A stretch of DNA of 64,000 bases from Cephaloticoccus sp. (GCA_030833445.1 JAURHD010000006.1:1-64000); one strand, 5' to 3'; shown: positions 53,321 through 62,889, numbered from the stretch's first letter. Made by a program: numbers and translations. The notes: generated by a model from the letters alone, not told the origin.

Positions 53321-54112
53321 ATGCGTTTCTGTTCTGGCGTGGCTGCAGGAATTCGACTCGGCTGGCCGCTGTTGAAACCCAAGGAACTCACCATATGCGG
53401 ACTGGCGGCCGTGCGCGCGCGATTTGACCGGGATCCGGCGTCGATTCAGCGCCTGTTCTTTGACGCACCCACCGGCCGCAAGATCGGTCCACTCTGCAAG
53501 GCGTTGGCTGCGGCTCGAAAAGTGTATCGCTGTGTGGAGTCTGCGGAGTTGGCCAAGATATCCGGTTCCATTCATCACAGTGGCATTGTGGCGGTGGTCA
53601 CCGCTCCGGCGTTGCAGAGTCCGGGACCTGCCGAGTTGAAGCAGTGGGTGGCTCGTCGGCAGCCGCTGTTAATTCTCGATCGCATCGGGAATGCTCACAA
53701 CCTCGGCGCCTTGGTGCGCACCGCTGCGCATTTGGGCGTTGATCTGATTGTCATTGCCGATGCACCTGAGTCAGCACGGCCGAACGATGCCGCTTACCGT
53801 GTGGCGGAGGGAGGGATGGAGCAGGTGACGGTTTGGGCGGCCCGTGACTTGGTGCGTTTGATCAAGGACCTGCGGGCCAGTGGTTACACCGTGATTGCCG
53901 CGGCGACCCGCGGTGGACACCCCGGTAAGGCCGCTCCGGCCAATCAACTCTCGGCCTTGGTCATGGGTAACGAGGAGCATGGCATTGCGCCGTCCGTCCT
54001 GGCGGCCTGCACGGCGGCGGTTACTATACCCGGCACAGGCAAAGTAGAATCGCTTAATGTTTCCGTGGCTGGCGCAATCCTGATGTGGGAACTGTTCGGA
54101 CGGAAACGCTAG
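53321..54112 (+). CDS. TrmH/SpoU-family RNA 2'-O-methyltransferase
   Basis: A 263-aa protein with a substrate-binding N-terminus (PKELTICGLAAVRARFDRDPASIQRLFF) and a SPOUT catalytic domain. Motif 1 is LILDRIGNAHNLGALVRTAAHLGVD, motif 2 is LSALVMGNEEHGI and motif 3 is VTIPGTGKVESLNVSVAGAILMWEL. These knotted enzymes methylate rRNA or tRNA. The start is not clear; the first 21 residues look unconserved. Its stop overlaps the stop of the convergent methyltransferase by 4 bases. Confidence 0.85.
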   Translation: MRFCSGVAAGIRLGWPLLKPKELTICGLAAVRARFDRDPASIQRLFFDAPTGRKIGPLCKALAAARKVYRCVESAELAKISGSIHHSGIVAVVTAPALQSPGPAELKQWVARRQPLLILDRIGNAHNLGALVRTAAHLGVDLIVIADAPESARPNDAAYRVAEGGMEQVTVWAARDLVRLIKDLRASGYTVIAAATRGGHPGKAAPANQLSALVMGNEEHGIAPSVLAACTAAVTIPGTGKVESLNVSVAGAILMWELFGRKR

Positions 54113-54972
54113 GCTTTGTGACCAAGCAGATTCGCGAGCCAACCACCGCTGGTTTTATTTGATTTCGCCGGTAACGGGAGCTCAGGCACCCCGAGGATGG
54201 GTTCAAAGTGACCGGCCTTTTTGTAGAGAATGACGATGTCCTGCATGCCCCAAGCTTCTTCGAGATAGGCCCGCATGATTATAGCGGGATAGCGCTGCAA
54301 CACCCGCATGAGCCACTCAGGGGAGGAGAGGGTCAGGCCGTAATCCTCTTCCGGAGTGCTCTCGAAATAACGCTGATAGGCGAAACCGGTTTGGCTGAAT
54401 TCTTTGATCAAGGCGGGTTTATCAATGTTCTCGGCAATATTGCGCTGCCCTCGGGCGAGCAGACTGGAAACCGTGCGGCCTTGGGTGCTGAAAATCAGGA
54501 CGCCACATTCCTTGGTCCAGCGGATGAAACAATCGAGAGCGGCCAGCCAACGTTCCTGCGGCAAGTGGGTGAGTAAGGAACCGACCCAGATCAGATCGAA
54601 CTGAGCATCGAAGGGCAGTTTGCGCAGATCCTTCTCGGAATAAACCGGGACGGCGCCGAATTCTTTTGCGCAAAAATCCACCCCGTCACGCTCCAAGTCG
54701 CAGCCGGTGATTTTGGCGTAATGATACTCGGCGCGCAACCAGCGCAGCACGCGCCCGTAACCGCAGGGCAGGTCGAGAATCTCCGGATAGTGCGGCTTGT
54801 CGCAAAGTTGACCGGAAAACTTCACCAATTCCAGTGCCCGACGACCGATGTCGAAATACTGTTCCTCTAGACCTGGCGCGACCATTCCGTCACGCGGGGA
54901 AATAGTGCGGGAAGGATGCAGCTGGCTGAAGTCGAAGAGCGGGGGCATGCGATACTCAAGCTGTCGAGACAT
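54109..54972 (-). CDS. Class I SAM-dependent methyltransferase, unknown substrate
   Basis: About 287 aa from ATG 54972 (other ATGs at 54987 and 54948). The SAM motif I is EILDLPCGYGRVLRWLRAEY and motif II TGCDLERDGVDFC. The stretch FDLIWVGSLLTHLPQERWLAALDCFIRWTKECGVLIFSTQG fits methyltransferase type 11/25, followed by a C-terminal helical region found in glycan-associated methyltransferases. It has no obvious operon partner and converges on the TrmH-like gene. Confidence 0.78.
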   Translation of the reverse strand: MSRQLEYRMPPLFDFSQLHPSRTISPRDGMVAPGLEEQYFDIGRRALELVKFSGQLCDKPHYPEILDLPCGYGRVLRWLRAEYHYAKITGCDLERDGVDFCAKEFGAVPVYSEKDLRKLPFDAQFDLIWVGSLLTHLPQERWLAALDCFIRWTKECGVLIFSTQGRTVSSLLARGQRNIAENIDKPALIKEFSQTGFAYQRYFESTPEEDYGLTLSSPEWLMRVLQRYPAIIMRAYLEEAWGMQDIVILYKKAGHFEPILGVPELPLPAKSNKTSGGWLANLLGHKA

Positions 54973-55006
54973 TGCCGCCCAGAGCAAGCGGAGACTACCC
55001 GTGGAA

Positions 55007-56152
55007 TTATTTCACCGGCCACAGGGTGCCGGCCTGCGGGGCCGGTCCGGCGATTTCCACGTTTCCCTTGAAAGTGCTGTTGGCAAGAATGCGGTAAACT
55101 TGGTTGGGGTTATCCGCGACACTGAAACTCGAATTACTCGGCCCGAAGTCGCGAGTGATGGTGCAATAATACACCAGGTTGTATTCGAGTGGTGTGGATG
55201 CGCGCTGTTTGTTCCAACTCAGGGTAATCGGGGGAAAATTGTGCCACGCGCCCACGGCAATCACGCATTCCTGCAGCAGGTTCGCCTTGGCCGATGGATT
55301 TTCAAATCGTAAATCCATGTTGAAACGTGAATTGGTGATCACGTTGTAATGGTTAGACTGGCCGGCGTAGTCGCTCGTGTAGATGAGATGATTGACATGG
55401 TTAACGACCATACCGGTCAGCAGGCAATGATCAGCGCCACGTAATAGTATGCTCCCTGAAACTTCGTCCTTGTAGTAGGTCCCGTCGATTTCGACGCCAT
55501 CGACGGTGATATGATTCGAGGATTCAAGGATCAGTGGATGATTGCCGGAATCGCGCAATGTGCAGCCTGTGATCCAACAGTTAAAGGATCCGGAAAAGCG
55601 CACGAGCACCACGTGGAAATCATCCTGGGCAAATGGGGTGCTGTCGACCGCAGCCCGTTTATTGCCGGTGGTTACAGGCGCCGATTGGCTGTGATCAAAA
55701 ACGATGGTGAGATTTTCAATGCCCGAATTATTCACCCCTTCCAGCAACAACGCCGTGGTCCAAGGGCTATAGCCTGATGCATCGGGCTTGGTGGGCCTCT
55801 TTCCCCGAAGGTTTACCACTAATTGGACTTGCCCGGGGAAATCGGCCCGAAGCGTCACCTCGTGGGCGAATTTGAGTGGCTGCGTGATTTGATAAATACC
55901 CGGAGTCAGGGTGATGACCTGTTCCGGGATGGCCACGGCCGCGGCCAGATCGTCGCCCGGTTGCAAACGCACTTGTTTCAGCAGGTGGGTTTCCGTCAGA
56001 TTTTTCAGCAGGACTCCGGCTTGGGCCCATTCCTGCATATTGGGATAAGCCGGATCCAATAAATCATTGTGGTAGGTGCGATTTTGCGGCGCCGCCAAGC
56101 AGCTGACTGTGCAAACTACCAAAAGAATACTAAATCTGACAAATCTGATCAT
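55007..56152 (-). CDS. Secreted right-handed beta-helix protein
   Basis: A 381-aa protein with a signal peptide (FSILLVVCTVSCLA). An N-terminal cap (ITLTPGIYQITQPLKF) is followed by regular beta-helix rungs with Asn and small residues (NSGIENLTIVF, FNCWITGCTLRDSGNHPLILESSNHITVDGVEIDGTY, CLLTGMVVNHVNH). The fold is that of pectate lyase/polysaccharide lyase and Pfam beta_helix proteins. Catalytic residues cannot be assigned. It probably binds or cleaves polysaccharide outside the cell. Confidence 0.75.
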   Translation of the reverse strand: MIRFVRFSILLVVCTVSCLAAPQNRTYHNDLLDPAYPNMQEWAQAGVLLKNLTETHLLKQVRLQPGDDLAAAVAIPEQVITLTPGIYQITQPLKFAHEVTLRADFPGQVQLVVNLRGKRPTKPDASGYSPWTTALLLEGVNNSGIENLTIVFDHSQSAPVTTGNKRAAVDSTPFAQDDFHVVLVRFSGSFNCWITGCTLRDSGNHPLILESSNHITVDGVEIDGTYYKDEVSGSILLRGADHCLLTGMVVNHVNHLIYTSDYAGQSNHYNVITNSRFNMDLRFENPSAKANLLQECVIAVGAWHNFPPITLSWNKQRASTPLEYNLVYYCTITRDFGPSNSSFSVADNPNQVYRILANSTFKGNVEIAGPAPQAGTLWPVK

Positions 56153-56308
56153 AATCTAAGCCTGAATGGACTAGGTGTATATGGTAAATCAGTCCCTTAT
56201 ATACAAGCATCGGTCATGCAAAGTTCATAGCTTTTCAAAAATACACGCTGTGCGGTGATGTATCCCTTTGCCTCGCGTGATATCTGGGCCTTGTGTCATA
56301 AATCAATT

Positions 56309-57721
56309 ATGACAATGCTTTCCAATCACGAACCAGAACCATCCCCATCCCCCGGGAATACCTGTTTCGACTGGCCCTTGGCCTATGAGGCTGAGGCGCT
56401 GCTCTACGGTTACATCGAGAGATTCCTGCTCCGACACTCAACCGCCCGGCGGTTGGCCACACGCATGCAGGAAGAGACGGGCACGGAATTTTACGAGTGG
56501 GTCGATCATCTCACGATGTCGCCCGAGCATCGCACTGAATTGGAAGCGGCCGGCTTGCAGGTGGAAGACACTGCGGCGCCTGCCGGAGTGGTGGTCATGC
56601 ATCATCCCAAAGCGATGATGCCGCGCGTGCTGCTGTGTGCCGGGGGTAGTCTGGAAGGACTTTCTCAGCGACTGGCCATCAAGCCGGAAATCCTGGCTGA
56701 TTTTGTCGCGAAGCAGGGCCTGGACGCCACCCTCGAGGGCAAGACCGGAGCACGTTTACGAAAGGTATTGATTGCCGAGGAAGCGGGCCTTCGTTTCGAG
56801 GCGGTGGAGCGGTTCGGCTATCGCGGGTTCATGCTGGAGGAACCGGCGGCGGGTTTTGCGGCGGCCGTGCGCGAAGTTCAGGAACTGTTTGCCACCCGGC
56901 GGCGCGATTTTGCCGATGATGCCGAGGGCGTGCGGCATGCCTTTGCCGTATTGGCCCAAGCCTTGACCTTGGTGCCGCGCGATGTGGCGTGTGAATTGTT
57001 CTTCGCGGAGGAACGCCGGTTCTGGGAATTGCGCAATCATGCCGCGCGCGTGCAAAAACAACGGCAGGACAAGCTCGGGCTGGGCTGGGGCAATCATGAT
57101 CACCATACCTACCGGTGTTCGCGCCGCTTGTTTCCCGACTTGGTTGGATTTCTCCAAAAACTCGGACTGCAAAAACGCGAACGGTTTTACGCCGGGTCCG
57201 AGGCCGGGTGGGGGGCGCAGGTGATGGAATCGCCGACCGTGGGTATAGTGGTTTTCGCCGATGTCGATTTGCAGCCGAATGAAGTCGATGAGGACTATGC
57301 CGATCAGACGCTACCCGCGACGGAGTCACTTGGCACGGTCGGTCTTTGGTGTGAACTGCACGGGGACAGCTTCCTGCAGGCGGGCATGCACCACCTCGAA
57401 GCGCGTTTCGATTTCACCCGCTTGCGGGAGCAACTTGCCGAGGCCGGGGTTGGCACCATGAAACCGTTTTCTGATTTTCCGTTTCTCAAGCAGGCCTTTA
57501 CCGAAGGTGAGCGCTGGCCAGTGAATCCGGCCAGGATTGAGCGCCTGAGTCAGGCCGGGTTGATTACCGCGGCGCAGGCCGAAACGTTTCGCCGGGACGG
57601 CGCGATTGGCAGCCATCTGGAAAACCTGCAACGCAAGGGCGGTTACAAGGGATTTAATCAACAGGCGGTCAGCGTGATTATCGCCGAAACTGATCCACGT
57701 CGGTCCCCGGCTGCCTCCTGA
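56309..57721 (+). CDS. Uncharacterised protein, putative VOC-like metalloenzyme of the lysine operon
   Basis: Start ATG 56309 (MTMLSNHEPE) gives 470 aa; the frame opens at 56255. No signal peptide. The N-terminal half is helical. A segment at about residues 255-362 shows possible metal ligands: NHDHHTYRCSRRLFPDLVGFLQKLGL, AGSEAGWGAQVMESP, GLWCELHGDSF and AGMHHLEARFDF. The strand-helix-strand order with histidine/glutamate ends recalls vicinal-oxygen-chelate folds. DUF1338 enzymes (2-oxoadipate dioxygenase/decarboxylase HglS) share that fold and fit the pathway, but sequence similarity is not obvious. It is followed within 26 bases by a lysine-type dehydrogenase and then an ALDH7-like gene. 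Function is inferred only from context. Confidence 0.55.
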   Translation: MTMLSNHEPEPSPSPGNTCFDWPLAYEAEALLYGYIERFLLRHSTARRLATRMQEETGTEFYEWVDHLTMSPEHRTELEAAGLQVEDTAAPAGVVVMHHPKAMMPRVLLCAGGSLEGLSQRLAIKPEILADFVAKQGLDATLEGKTGARLRKVLIAEEAGLRFEAVERFGYRGFMLEEPAAGFAAAVREVQELFATRRRDFADDAEGVRHAFAVLAQALTLVPRDVACELFFAEERRFWELRNHAARVQKQRQDKLGLGWGNHDHHTYRCSRRLFPDLVGFLQKLGLQKRERFYAGSEAGWGAQVMESPTVGIVVFADVDLQPNEVDEDYADQTLPATESLGTVGLWCELHGDSFLQAGMHHLEARFDFTRLREQLAEAGVGTMKPFSDFPFLKQAFTEGERWPVNPARIERLSQAGLITAAQAETFRRDGAIGSHLENLQRKGGYKGFNQQAVSVIIAETDPRRSPAAS

Positions 57722-57747
57722 AATTTTTCCCATTAACCCCATACCCT

Positions 57748-58836
57748 ATGAAGATCGGAATCGTCGGTGCCGGCAAAGTCGGTGCCACTATCGCCACCCT
57801 GTTGGAATCCTGCAAATTCTGCAAATCGGTCACGCTGGCCGATGCCCGCGCCGACATTGACCTGAAGGGACTGCGCAAATCCAAGTTAGCCGTTGTGGAT
57901 GTAACGGATGCCGCCCAACTCGCGAAATTCATCGGCAGCGTCGACGCCCTGGTCAGTGCCGCCCCTTATTTTTTGAACAAAGGCATCGCGGAGGTATGCG
58001 CCAAGCTGGGCGTATCGTATTTTGACCTGACCGAGGATGTGGTGACCACCAACTTTGTCCGCCAGCTGGCCGCCAAGAAAGGCAACCGCGCCACCTTCAT
58101 GCCGCAGTGCGGCCTGGCCCCGGGTGCGATTAATATCGTGGGGGGATCCCTCGCCTCATCCCTCACGGCGGTGCGACATTGTGAAATGCGGGTCGGGGCC
58201 CTGCCGGACAATGCCAGCAACCAGATGAAATATTATCTGAGTTGGAGCACGGCCGGTTTGATCAACGAATATTGTCAGGTCGGCGAAGCGCTCTATGCCG
58301 GCAAGCCCGTGACGACGATGCCGTTGGACGGGATGGAACGCATCACAATCGACGGCACGGAATACGAGGCCTTCAACACCTCGGGTGGAGTTGCCACCAT
58401 GTGCGAAACCTTCGCCGGTAAGGTGCAGGACTTGAACTACAAGACCATGCGCTATCCGGGTCACCGCGACTTGATGAAGTTCCTGCTGATCGATTTGAAC
58501 CTGGCCCCGCGACAGGAATTGGTGACGCAGATTTTTGATCAAGAAGTCCCGCAGACCGAATCGGATGTGGTGATCTTCTACGTCAGCGTGATCGGGACGG
58601 CCAAGGATGGCCGGCTCAAGCAGCGCAGTTTCATCAAGAAGATGCGCGGAGACACGGTGAAAGGGCGCAAGCTCAACGCGATCCAGCTGACCACGGCCGC
58701 CGGGGTTTGCGCCGTGCTCGAACTTTACGCCCAAGGCCGGTTCAAGCCCGGTTTCGTCAAACAAGAATCCGTTGCGCTGCAGGATTTCCTTGGCACCCGC
58801 TGGGGCGGCCGGGTTTACGGCGGCGTGAAATACTGA
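57748..58836 (+). CDS. Saccharopine dehydrogenase-family protein, probable lysine 6-dehydrogenase
   Basis: A 362-aa protein with an N-terminal Rossmann domain (MKIGIVGAGKVGATIATLLES; LVSAAPYFLNKGIAEVC). The saccharopine-dehydrogenase C-terminal domain follows (MPQCGLAPGAINIVGG; YLSWSTAGLINEY; DGTEYEAFNTSGGVATMCETF; TMRYPGHRDLMKFLL). This fits lysine 6-dehydrogenase, which makes 2-aminoadipate 6-semialdehyde from lysine, or a carboxynorspermidine/saccharopine dehydrogenase. The aldehyde dehydrogenase 12 bases downstream favours the first. Cytoplasmic. Confidence 0.82.
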   Translation: MKIGIVGAGKVGATIATLLESCKFCKSVTLADARADIDLKGLRKSKLAVVDVTDAAQLAKFIGSVDALVSAAPYFLNKGIAEVCAKLGVSYFDLTEDVVTTNFVRQLAAKKGNRATFMPQCGLAPGAINIVGGSLASSLTAVRHCEMRVGALPDNASNQMKYYLSWSTAGLINEYCQVGEALYAGKPVTTMPLDGMERITIDGTEYEAFNTSGGVATMCETFAGKVQDLNYKTMRYPGHRDLMKFLLIDLNLAPRQELVTQIFDQEVPQTESDVVIFYVSVIGTAKDGRLKQRSFIKKMRGDTVKGRKLNAIQLTTAAGVCAVLELYAQGRFKPGFVKQESVALQDFLGTRWGGRVYGGVKY

Positions 58837-58847
58837 AAGTATTCATC

Positions 58848-60395
58848 ATGCCCGCCAAAAAATCTCCCACCTCAGTCGCCAAAGTGGCTATGACTATCTT
58901 CCGTCAACTCGGCCTGAGTCGCACCGCCATCAATGCCGGTGTCTTTGCAGGCACTTGGTCGGGTCATGGTCCGGTCATTGCCAAGCACTCGCCTATCGAT
59001 GGGTCGTTGCTCGGCCGCGTGGCGACCGCCTCCAAGTCGGATTATGCAGTGGTGGTCAAAACCGCGCAAAAGGCCTTTCCGACTTGGCGGGATTTACCCG
59101 GACCAAAACGAGGTGAGGTTGTGCGCCAACTCGGCATGGCCCTGCGCGAATTGAAAGTGCCTTTGGCGCGTTTGGTGTCGCTCGAAGCCGGTAAGATCCT
59201 CGCGGAAGGAGAGGGTGAGGTGCAGGAGATGATCGACATCTGTGATTTCGCCGTGGGTATCTCGCGCCAGTTGCACGGTCTCACGATTGCCACCGAACGC
59301 CCGGGTCACCGCATGATGGAAACGTGGCATCCGCTTGGTGTCGTCGGCATCATCTCGGCCTTTAACTTTCCGGTGGCGGTTTGGTCATGGAACAGCGCGC
59401 TGGCGGCGGTTTGCGGCGACACAACCTTGTGGAAGCCTTCGGAAAAAACACCGCTGACCGCCATTGCGTGCATCAAAATTGCCGAGCGGGTATGTCGAAA
59501 TTGCGGGGTGGATCCGGCGATCTTCTCCTTGGCCGTGGGCGATGGCCCGAGTGTCGGCGAATTGATGACCAAGGATGATCGCCTGCCCTTGATCTCCGCC
59601 ACGGGTTCGACCCGGATGGGACGCCGGGTGGGAGAAGTGGTGGCGCAGCGATTCGGTCGCTCGCTGCTCGAACTGGGCGGCAACAATGCGATCATAGTCA
59701 CGCCTTCGGCGGATCTCAAACTCGCCCAGACGGGAATCCTTTTTGGGGCAGTGGGCACCGCGGGTCAGCGTTGCACCAGCACACGTCGACTCATCGTGCA
59801 CGAATCGGTCAAAGCGAAACTGGTGCAATCCTTGGTCAAGGGATACCGGCAGGTGAAAATCGGGAATCCACTTCAGCCGGGAACGTTGATGGGGCCGCTG
59901 ATTGACCCAATGGCCGTTAAGCAAATGCAGCAGTCGGTCGCCGCCGCGCGCGCCGCGGGCGGCAAGGTGCTCTATGGCGGCGAGCGTCTGCGCGGCAACT
60001 ATGTAAAACCCTGCATTGTCGAGGCGCAGAATGATTGGCCGGTGGTGCAGGCGGAAACCTTTGCGCCAATTCTCTATGTGATGAGCTATCGCACCTTGGA
60101 TCAGGCCATCGCGATGCAGAATGCCGTGCCGCAGGGACTGAGCTCAGCGATCTTCACCAATGAACTGCGGGAAGCGGAAACTTTCCTCGCCGCCCGCGGC
60201 AGTGACTGCGGCATCGCCAATGTGAATATCGGCACCAGTGGCGCGGAAATCGGCGGCGCGTTTGGCGGCGAAAAGGAAACCGGGGGCGGCCGTGAAAGTG
60301 GCAGCGACGCTTGGAAGGCCTACATGCGCCGACAAACGGCCACGATTAACTATTCGAAAGATCTGCCGTTGGCTCAGGGGATAAAGTTTGGTTGA
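58848..60395 (+). CDS. ALDH7-type aldehyde dehydrogenase (aminoadipate semialdehyde dehydrogenase-like)
   Basis: A 515-aa protein from ATG 58848 (MPAKKSPTSVAKV). Typical ALDH features are GIISAFNFPVAVWSWNSALAAVCGDTTLWKPSEKTPL, ISATGSTRMGR, the glutamate in LLELGGNNAII and the catalytic cysteine in VGTAGQRCTSTRR. The C-terminal GTSGAEIGGAFGGEKETGGGRESGSDAWKAYMRRQT is the ALDH7/antiquitin signature. These enzymes oxidise 2-aminoadipate 6-semialdehyde to 2-aminoadipate in lysine degradation. It follows the dehydrogenase gene by 11 bases. The upstream reading frame was rejected. Confidence 0.88.
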   Translation: MPAKKSPTSVAKVAMTIFRQLGLSRTAINAGVFAGTWSGHGPVIAKHSPIDGSLLGRVATASKSDYAVVVKTAQKAFPTWRDLPGPKRGEVVRQLGMALRELKVPLARLVSLEAGKILAEGEGEVQEMIDICDFAVGISRQLHGLTIATERPGHRMMETWHPLGVVGIISAFNFPVAVWSWNSALAAVCGDTTLWKPSEKTPLTAIACIKIAERVCRNCGVDPAIFSLAVGDGPSVGELMTKDDRLPLISATGSTRMGRRVGEVVAQRFGRSLLELGGNNAIIVTPSADLKLAQTGILFGAVGTAGQRCTSTRRLIVHESVKAKLVQSLVKGYRQVKIGNPLQPGTLMGPLIDPMAVKQMQQSVAAARAAGGKVLYGGERLRGNYVKPCIVEAQNDWPVVQAETFAPILYVMSYRTLDQAIAMQNAVPQGLSSAIFTNELREAETFLAARGSDCGIANVNIGTSGAEIGGAFGGEKETGGGRESGSDAWKAYMRRQTATINYSKDLPLAQGIKFG

Positions 60396-60460
60396 TTGCT
60401 GTTGGTCATTTGCATATTGCGATTGCCTGAGGCCACGCCGGCCACAGCCTATATCTTTCT

Positions 60461-60913
60461 ATGTGCTCCCGTCATTGGTTCTATTGCTTTCTCGTCTGTA
60501 TCGTTGCTTGCACGTTTTCGTCGGCCCAACCTGGCGATACAGATCATAAGGAGGAGCCGGTGACCGAGTTGGGTCAATGGATGGATCGCATGAACAGTGC
60601 GTTTCGCAAACTGCGCCGACAGGCCGACAATGCCGCCCTCAATCCTTCCTCGATCGAGTTGGTCGCCATCATGCAGGAATCCGCGGCCAAGGCACTGGAA
60701 CTGACCCCTGAAAAAACCGAGGACCTGCCGGAAGGAGAGCGGGCAAAATTTGTCGAGCGTTACCGCGAAGAACTGGGCAAATTGATCACGCAGTTGAAGG
60801 AGCTTGAAGCCGCTTTTCGGGCGGACGACAACGCCTTGGCCTTGCAGCAAATCCGTGCCCTCGGTGCAGCCCGTAAGCACGGGCACGAAGAATTCCAAAA
60901 AGACCAGAACTGA
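60461..60913 (+). CDS. Cytochrome b562-like periplasmic protein
   Basis: A 150-aa protein with a signal peptide (LVCIVACTFSSAQ). A four-helix bundle begins LGQWMDRMNSAFRKLRRQADN and ends LGAARKHGHEEFQKDQN. In cytochrome b562 the haem iron is bound by a Met in the first helix and a His in the last, here Met41 or Met44 and His140 or His142. Length and helix spacing fit. Likely a small periplasmic electron carrier, though some members lack haem. Its stop lies 8 bases before the end of convergent cysE. Confidence 0.75.
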   Translation: MCSRHWFYCFLVCIVACTFSSAQPGDTDHKEEPVTELGQWMDRMNSAFRKLRRQADNAALNPSSIELVAIMQESAAKALELTPEKTEDLPEGERAKFVERYREELGKLITQLKELEAAFRADDNALALQQIRALGAARKHGHEEFQKDQN

Positions 60914-60920
60914 TCGAAAC

Positions 60921-61823
60921 TCAGATCACCCAGTCGTTTTGATCCGCGTCTTCGTGTTGGTCCTTGTTCAGGACTTTCAGGCTCTGTTCCTGTATCAAGA
61001 CGAGTGAACGTTTTGGCACGGACTGGGTGACGAAGACATTGCCGGCGATAGTGGAACCCGCGCCGATCACCGTGTCGGCGCCCATGATTGTCGTGCTGGC
61101 ATACACCGTGACCTTGTCCTCGATCGAAGGGTGGCGTTTCTGGCCTTTCAAGGCCTGGCCTCCAGCGGTAGAGCGGGCAATCAGGGCGACCCCTTGATAA
61201 AGTTTTACGTGCGAGCCGATTTCCGAGGTCTCGCCGATCACAACGCCCGTGCCATGATCAATGAAGAAGTGATCGCCGATTTTGGCGCCCGGATGCAGAT
61301 CGGAGCCCGTGCGTTCATGGCCATATTCCGTCAACATGCGCGGCAACAGCGGCACGCCGAGCGTGTAGAGCACATGGGCAAAACGCTGCAGGGAAATCGA
61401 GAGCACGCACGGGTAAGCGAGGATGATTTCCTCAATGCTGCCGGCGGCCGGATCGCCTTCAAACGCGGCATCGACGTCGGTCTTGATGATCTTACGCAGT
61501 TCGGGCAACCGGTCGAGGGTGGCCATCGTGAGTTCTTGGGCGCGTTGGGCCGCATTCTTGTCCTTGGCGAAGCGCAGGCTCTTTTCGATCTCGGTGCGCA
61601 GCCGAAGATCAACCCGGCGGAGCAGATCCTCGACGAGATGCGGCACCTCGTGCTTGGTGAGCCCGGTCGCTTCAAAGAAGCCCGGGAAAATCAAATGCAT
61701 GTAGTCGGACGCCAGCTGCTGCACCGAGTCCTGCGTCGGCAAATTAACACCGTCGAGGTGGTTGATGCCGCCATCTTGCTCGTAGGAGTCGAGCAGGGCC
61801 TGCTTGATGTCGTCGAGGTTCAC
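60921..61823 (-). CDS. cysE: Serine O-acetyltransferase CysE
   Basis: Makes O-acetylserine from serine and acetyl-CoA. The 300-aa protein has a helical N-terminus and a left-handed beta-helix: GSDLHPGAKIGDHFFIDHGTGVVIGETSEIGSHVKLYQGVALI, then KRHPSIEDKVTVYASTTIMGADTVIGAGSTIAGNVFVTQSVP. The catalytic Asp/His pair is in HPGAKIGDHFFIDHGTG. It resembles the longer SATase type found in several phyla. Its substrate is used by CysK, encoded 115 bases upstream. Confidence 0.93.
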   Translation of the reverse strand: MNLDDIKQALLDSYEQDGGINHLDGVNLPTQDSVQQLASDYMHLIFPGFFEATGLTKHEVPHLVEDLLRRVDLRLRTEIEKSLRFAKDKNAAQRAQELTMATLDRLPELRKIIKTDVDAAFEGDPAAGSIEEIILAYPCVLSISLQRFAHVLYTLGVPLLPRMLTEYGHERTGSDLHPGAKIGDHFFIDHGTGVVIGETSEIGSHVKLYQGVALIARSTAGGQALKGQKRHPSIEDKVTVYASTTIMGADTVIGAGSTIAGNVFVTQSVPKRSLVLIQEQSLKVLNKDQHEDADQNDWVI

Positions 61824-61886
61824 AGAATTGCGGAATATGGGGTGAGCGGATGATTTCGCAACCCGCGGTTGTGTTTTAAAACCGAC

Positions 61887-61915
61887 ATAAAAAAGGCGCG
61901 GGGTTGCCGCGCCTT
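61887..61915 (-). terminator. Rho-independent terminator of cysK
   Basis: A perfect 9-bp stem (AAGGCGCGG, 61893-61901, with 61907-61915) and a five-base loop are followed on the minus strand by a T-run (61892-61887). It separates cysK from cysE, so cysE probably has its own promoter. Confidence 0.88.
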
Positions 61916-61938
61916 GTCGTTATAGGATCACAAACGGA

Positions 61939-62889
61939 TCACGAGGTGACTTCGAGGCGGGCTTTCTCGGCCAGGGCGGTCGAGAGGTAGCGTTCGCCGA
62001 AGCTGCAGGCGACCGTGACGATGTTCTTGCCCGCGAACTCGGGCCGCTTGGCGACTTGGATCGCCGACCAGATGTTGGCGCCGGTGGAAATACCACCGAG
62101 AATGCCGTCCTGCAGGGCGACTTGGCGGGCAGTTTCGAAGGCGTCGTCGTTGGAGACCTGAATCACCTCGTCGATGATGTCGGTGTTGCAATTCTTCGGG
62201 ATGAAACCGGCGCCGATGCCCTGGATCTTGTGCGGACCGGGCTTGCCTCCGGAGATGACCGGACTCGCGGTGGGCTCGACGGCGAAGGTCTTGATCGCCT
62301 TGCGCGACTTGATGACTTCGGAAACGCCCGTGATGGTGCCGCCGGTGCCGACGCCTGCGACGAAGGCATCGATCTTGCCACCTGTAGCGGCCCAGATTTC
62401 CTCAGCCGTGGTCTTGCGGTGAATCTCGGGATTGGCGGGATTCTCAAATTGTTGCGGCATGAAACCCTTGTCGCCGTGCGTAGCGACAATCTCGTTGGCT
62501 TTGGCAATAGCGCCCTTCATGCCCTCGGCGCCGGGGGTGAGGACGATCTCGGCGCCGAGCATGCGCAGAAGCACGCGGCGTTCCTGCGACATCGTCTCGG
62601 GCATCGTGAGGATCAGTTTGTAGCCGCGGGAAGCGCAGACAAAGGCGAGAGCGATGCCGGTGTTACCGGAGGTCGGCTCGACGATGACCGTGTCGGGCTT
62701 GATTTTTCCGGCCGCTTCGCCGGCTTCGATCATGGCTTTGCCGATACGATCCTTGACGCTGGCGAGGGGGTTGAAGAACTCGGCTTTGACGTAGATGTTC
62801 GCGTTCAGACCGGTGGCGATCCGGTTCAGTTTGATGAGCGGGGTATTGCCGATGGTCGCGACAACGTCGTTAAAGATAAGTGAGGACAT
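61939..62889 (-). CDS. cysK: Cysteine synthase A (O-acetylserine sulfhydrylase)
   Basis: A 316-aa pyridoxal-phosphate enzyme. It has [13 protein letters not shown], the PLP lysine in [20 protein letters not shown], the substrate loop [37 protein letters not shown], the phosphate-binding [11 protein letters not shown] and [11 protein letters not shown]. It makes cysteine from O-acetylserine and sulfide. An Rrf2-type gene lies 92 bases upstream on the same strand. The C-terminal end SFGERYLST is typical. Confidence 0.96.
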   Translation of the reverse strand: MSSLIFNDVVATIGNTPLIKLNRIATGLNANIYVKAEFFNPLASVKDRIGKAMIEAGEAAGKIKPDTVIVEPTSGNTGIALAFVCASRGYKLILTMPETMSQERRVLLRMLGAEIVLTPGAEGMKGAIAKANEIVATHGDKGFMPQQFENPANPEIHRKTTAEEIWAATGGKIDAFVAGVGTGGTITGVSEVIKSRKAIKTFAVEPTASPVISGGKPGPHKIQGIGAGFIPKNCNTDIIDEVIQVSNDDAFETARQVALQDGILGGISTGANIWSAIQVAKRPEFAGKNIVTVACSFGERYLSTALAEKARLEVTS

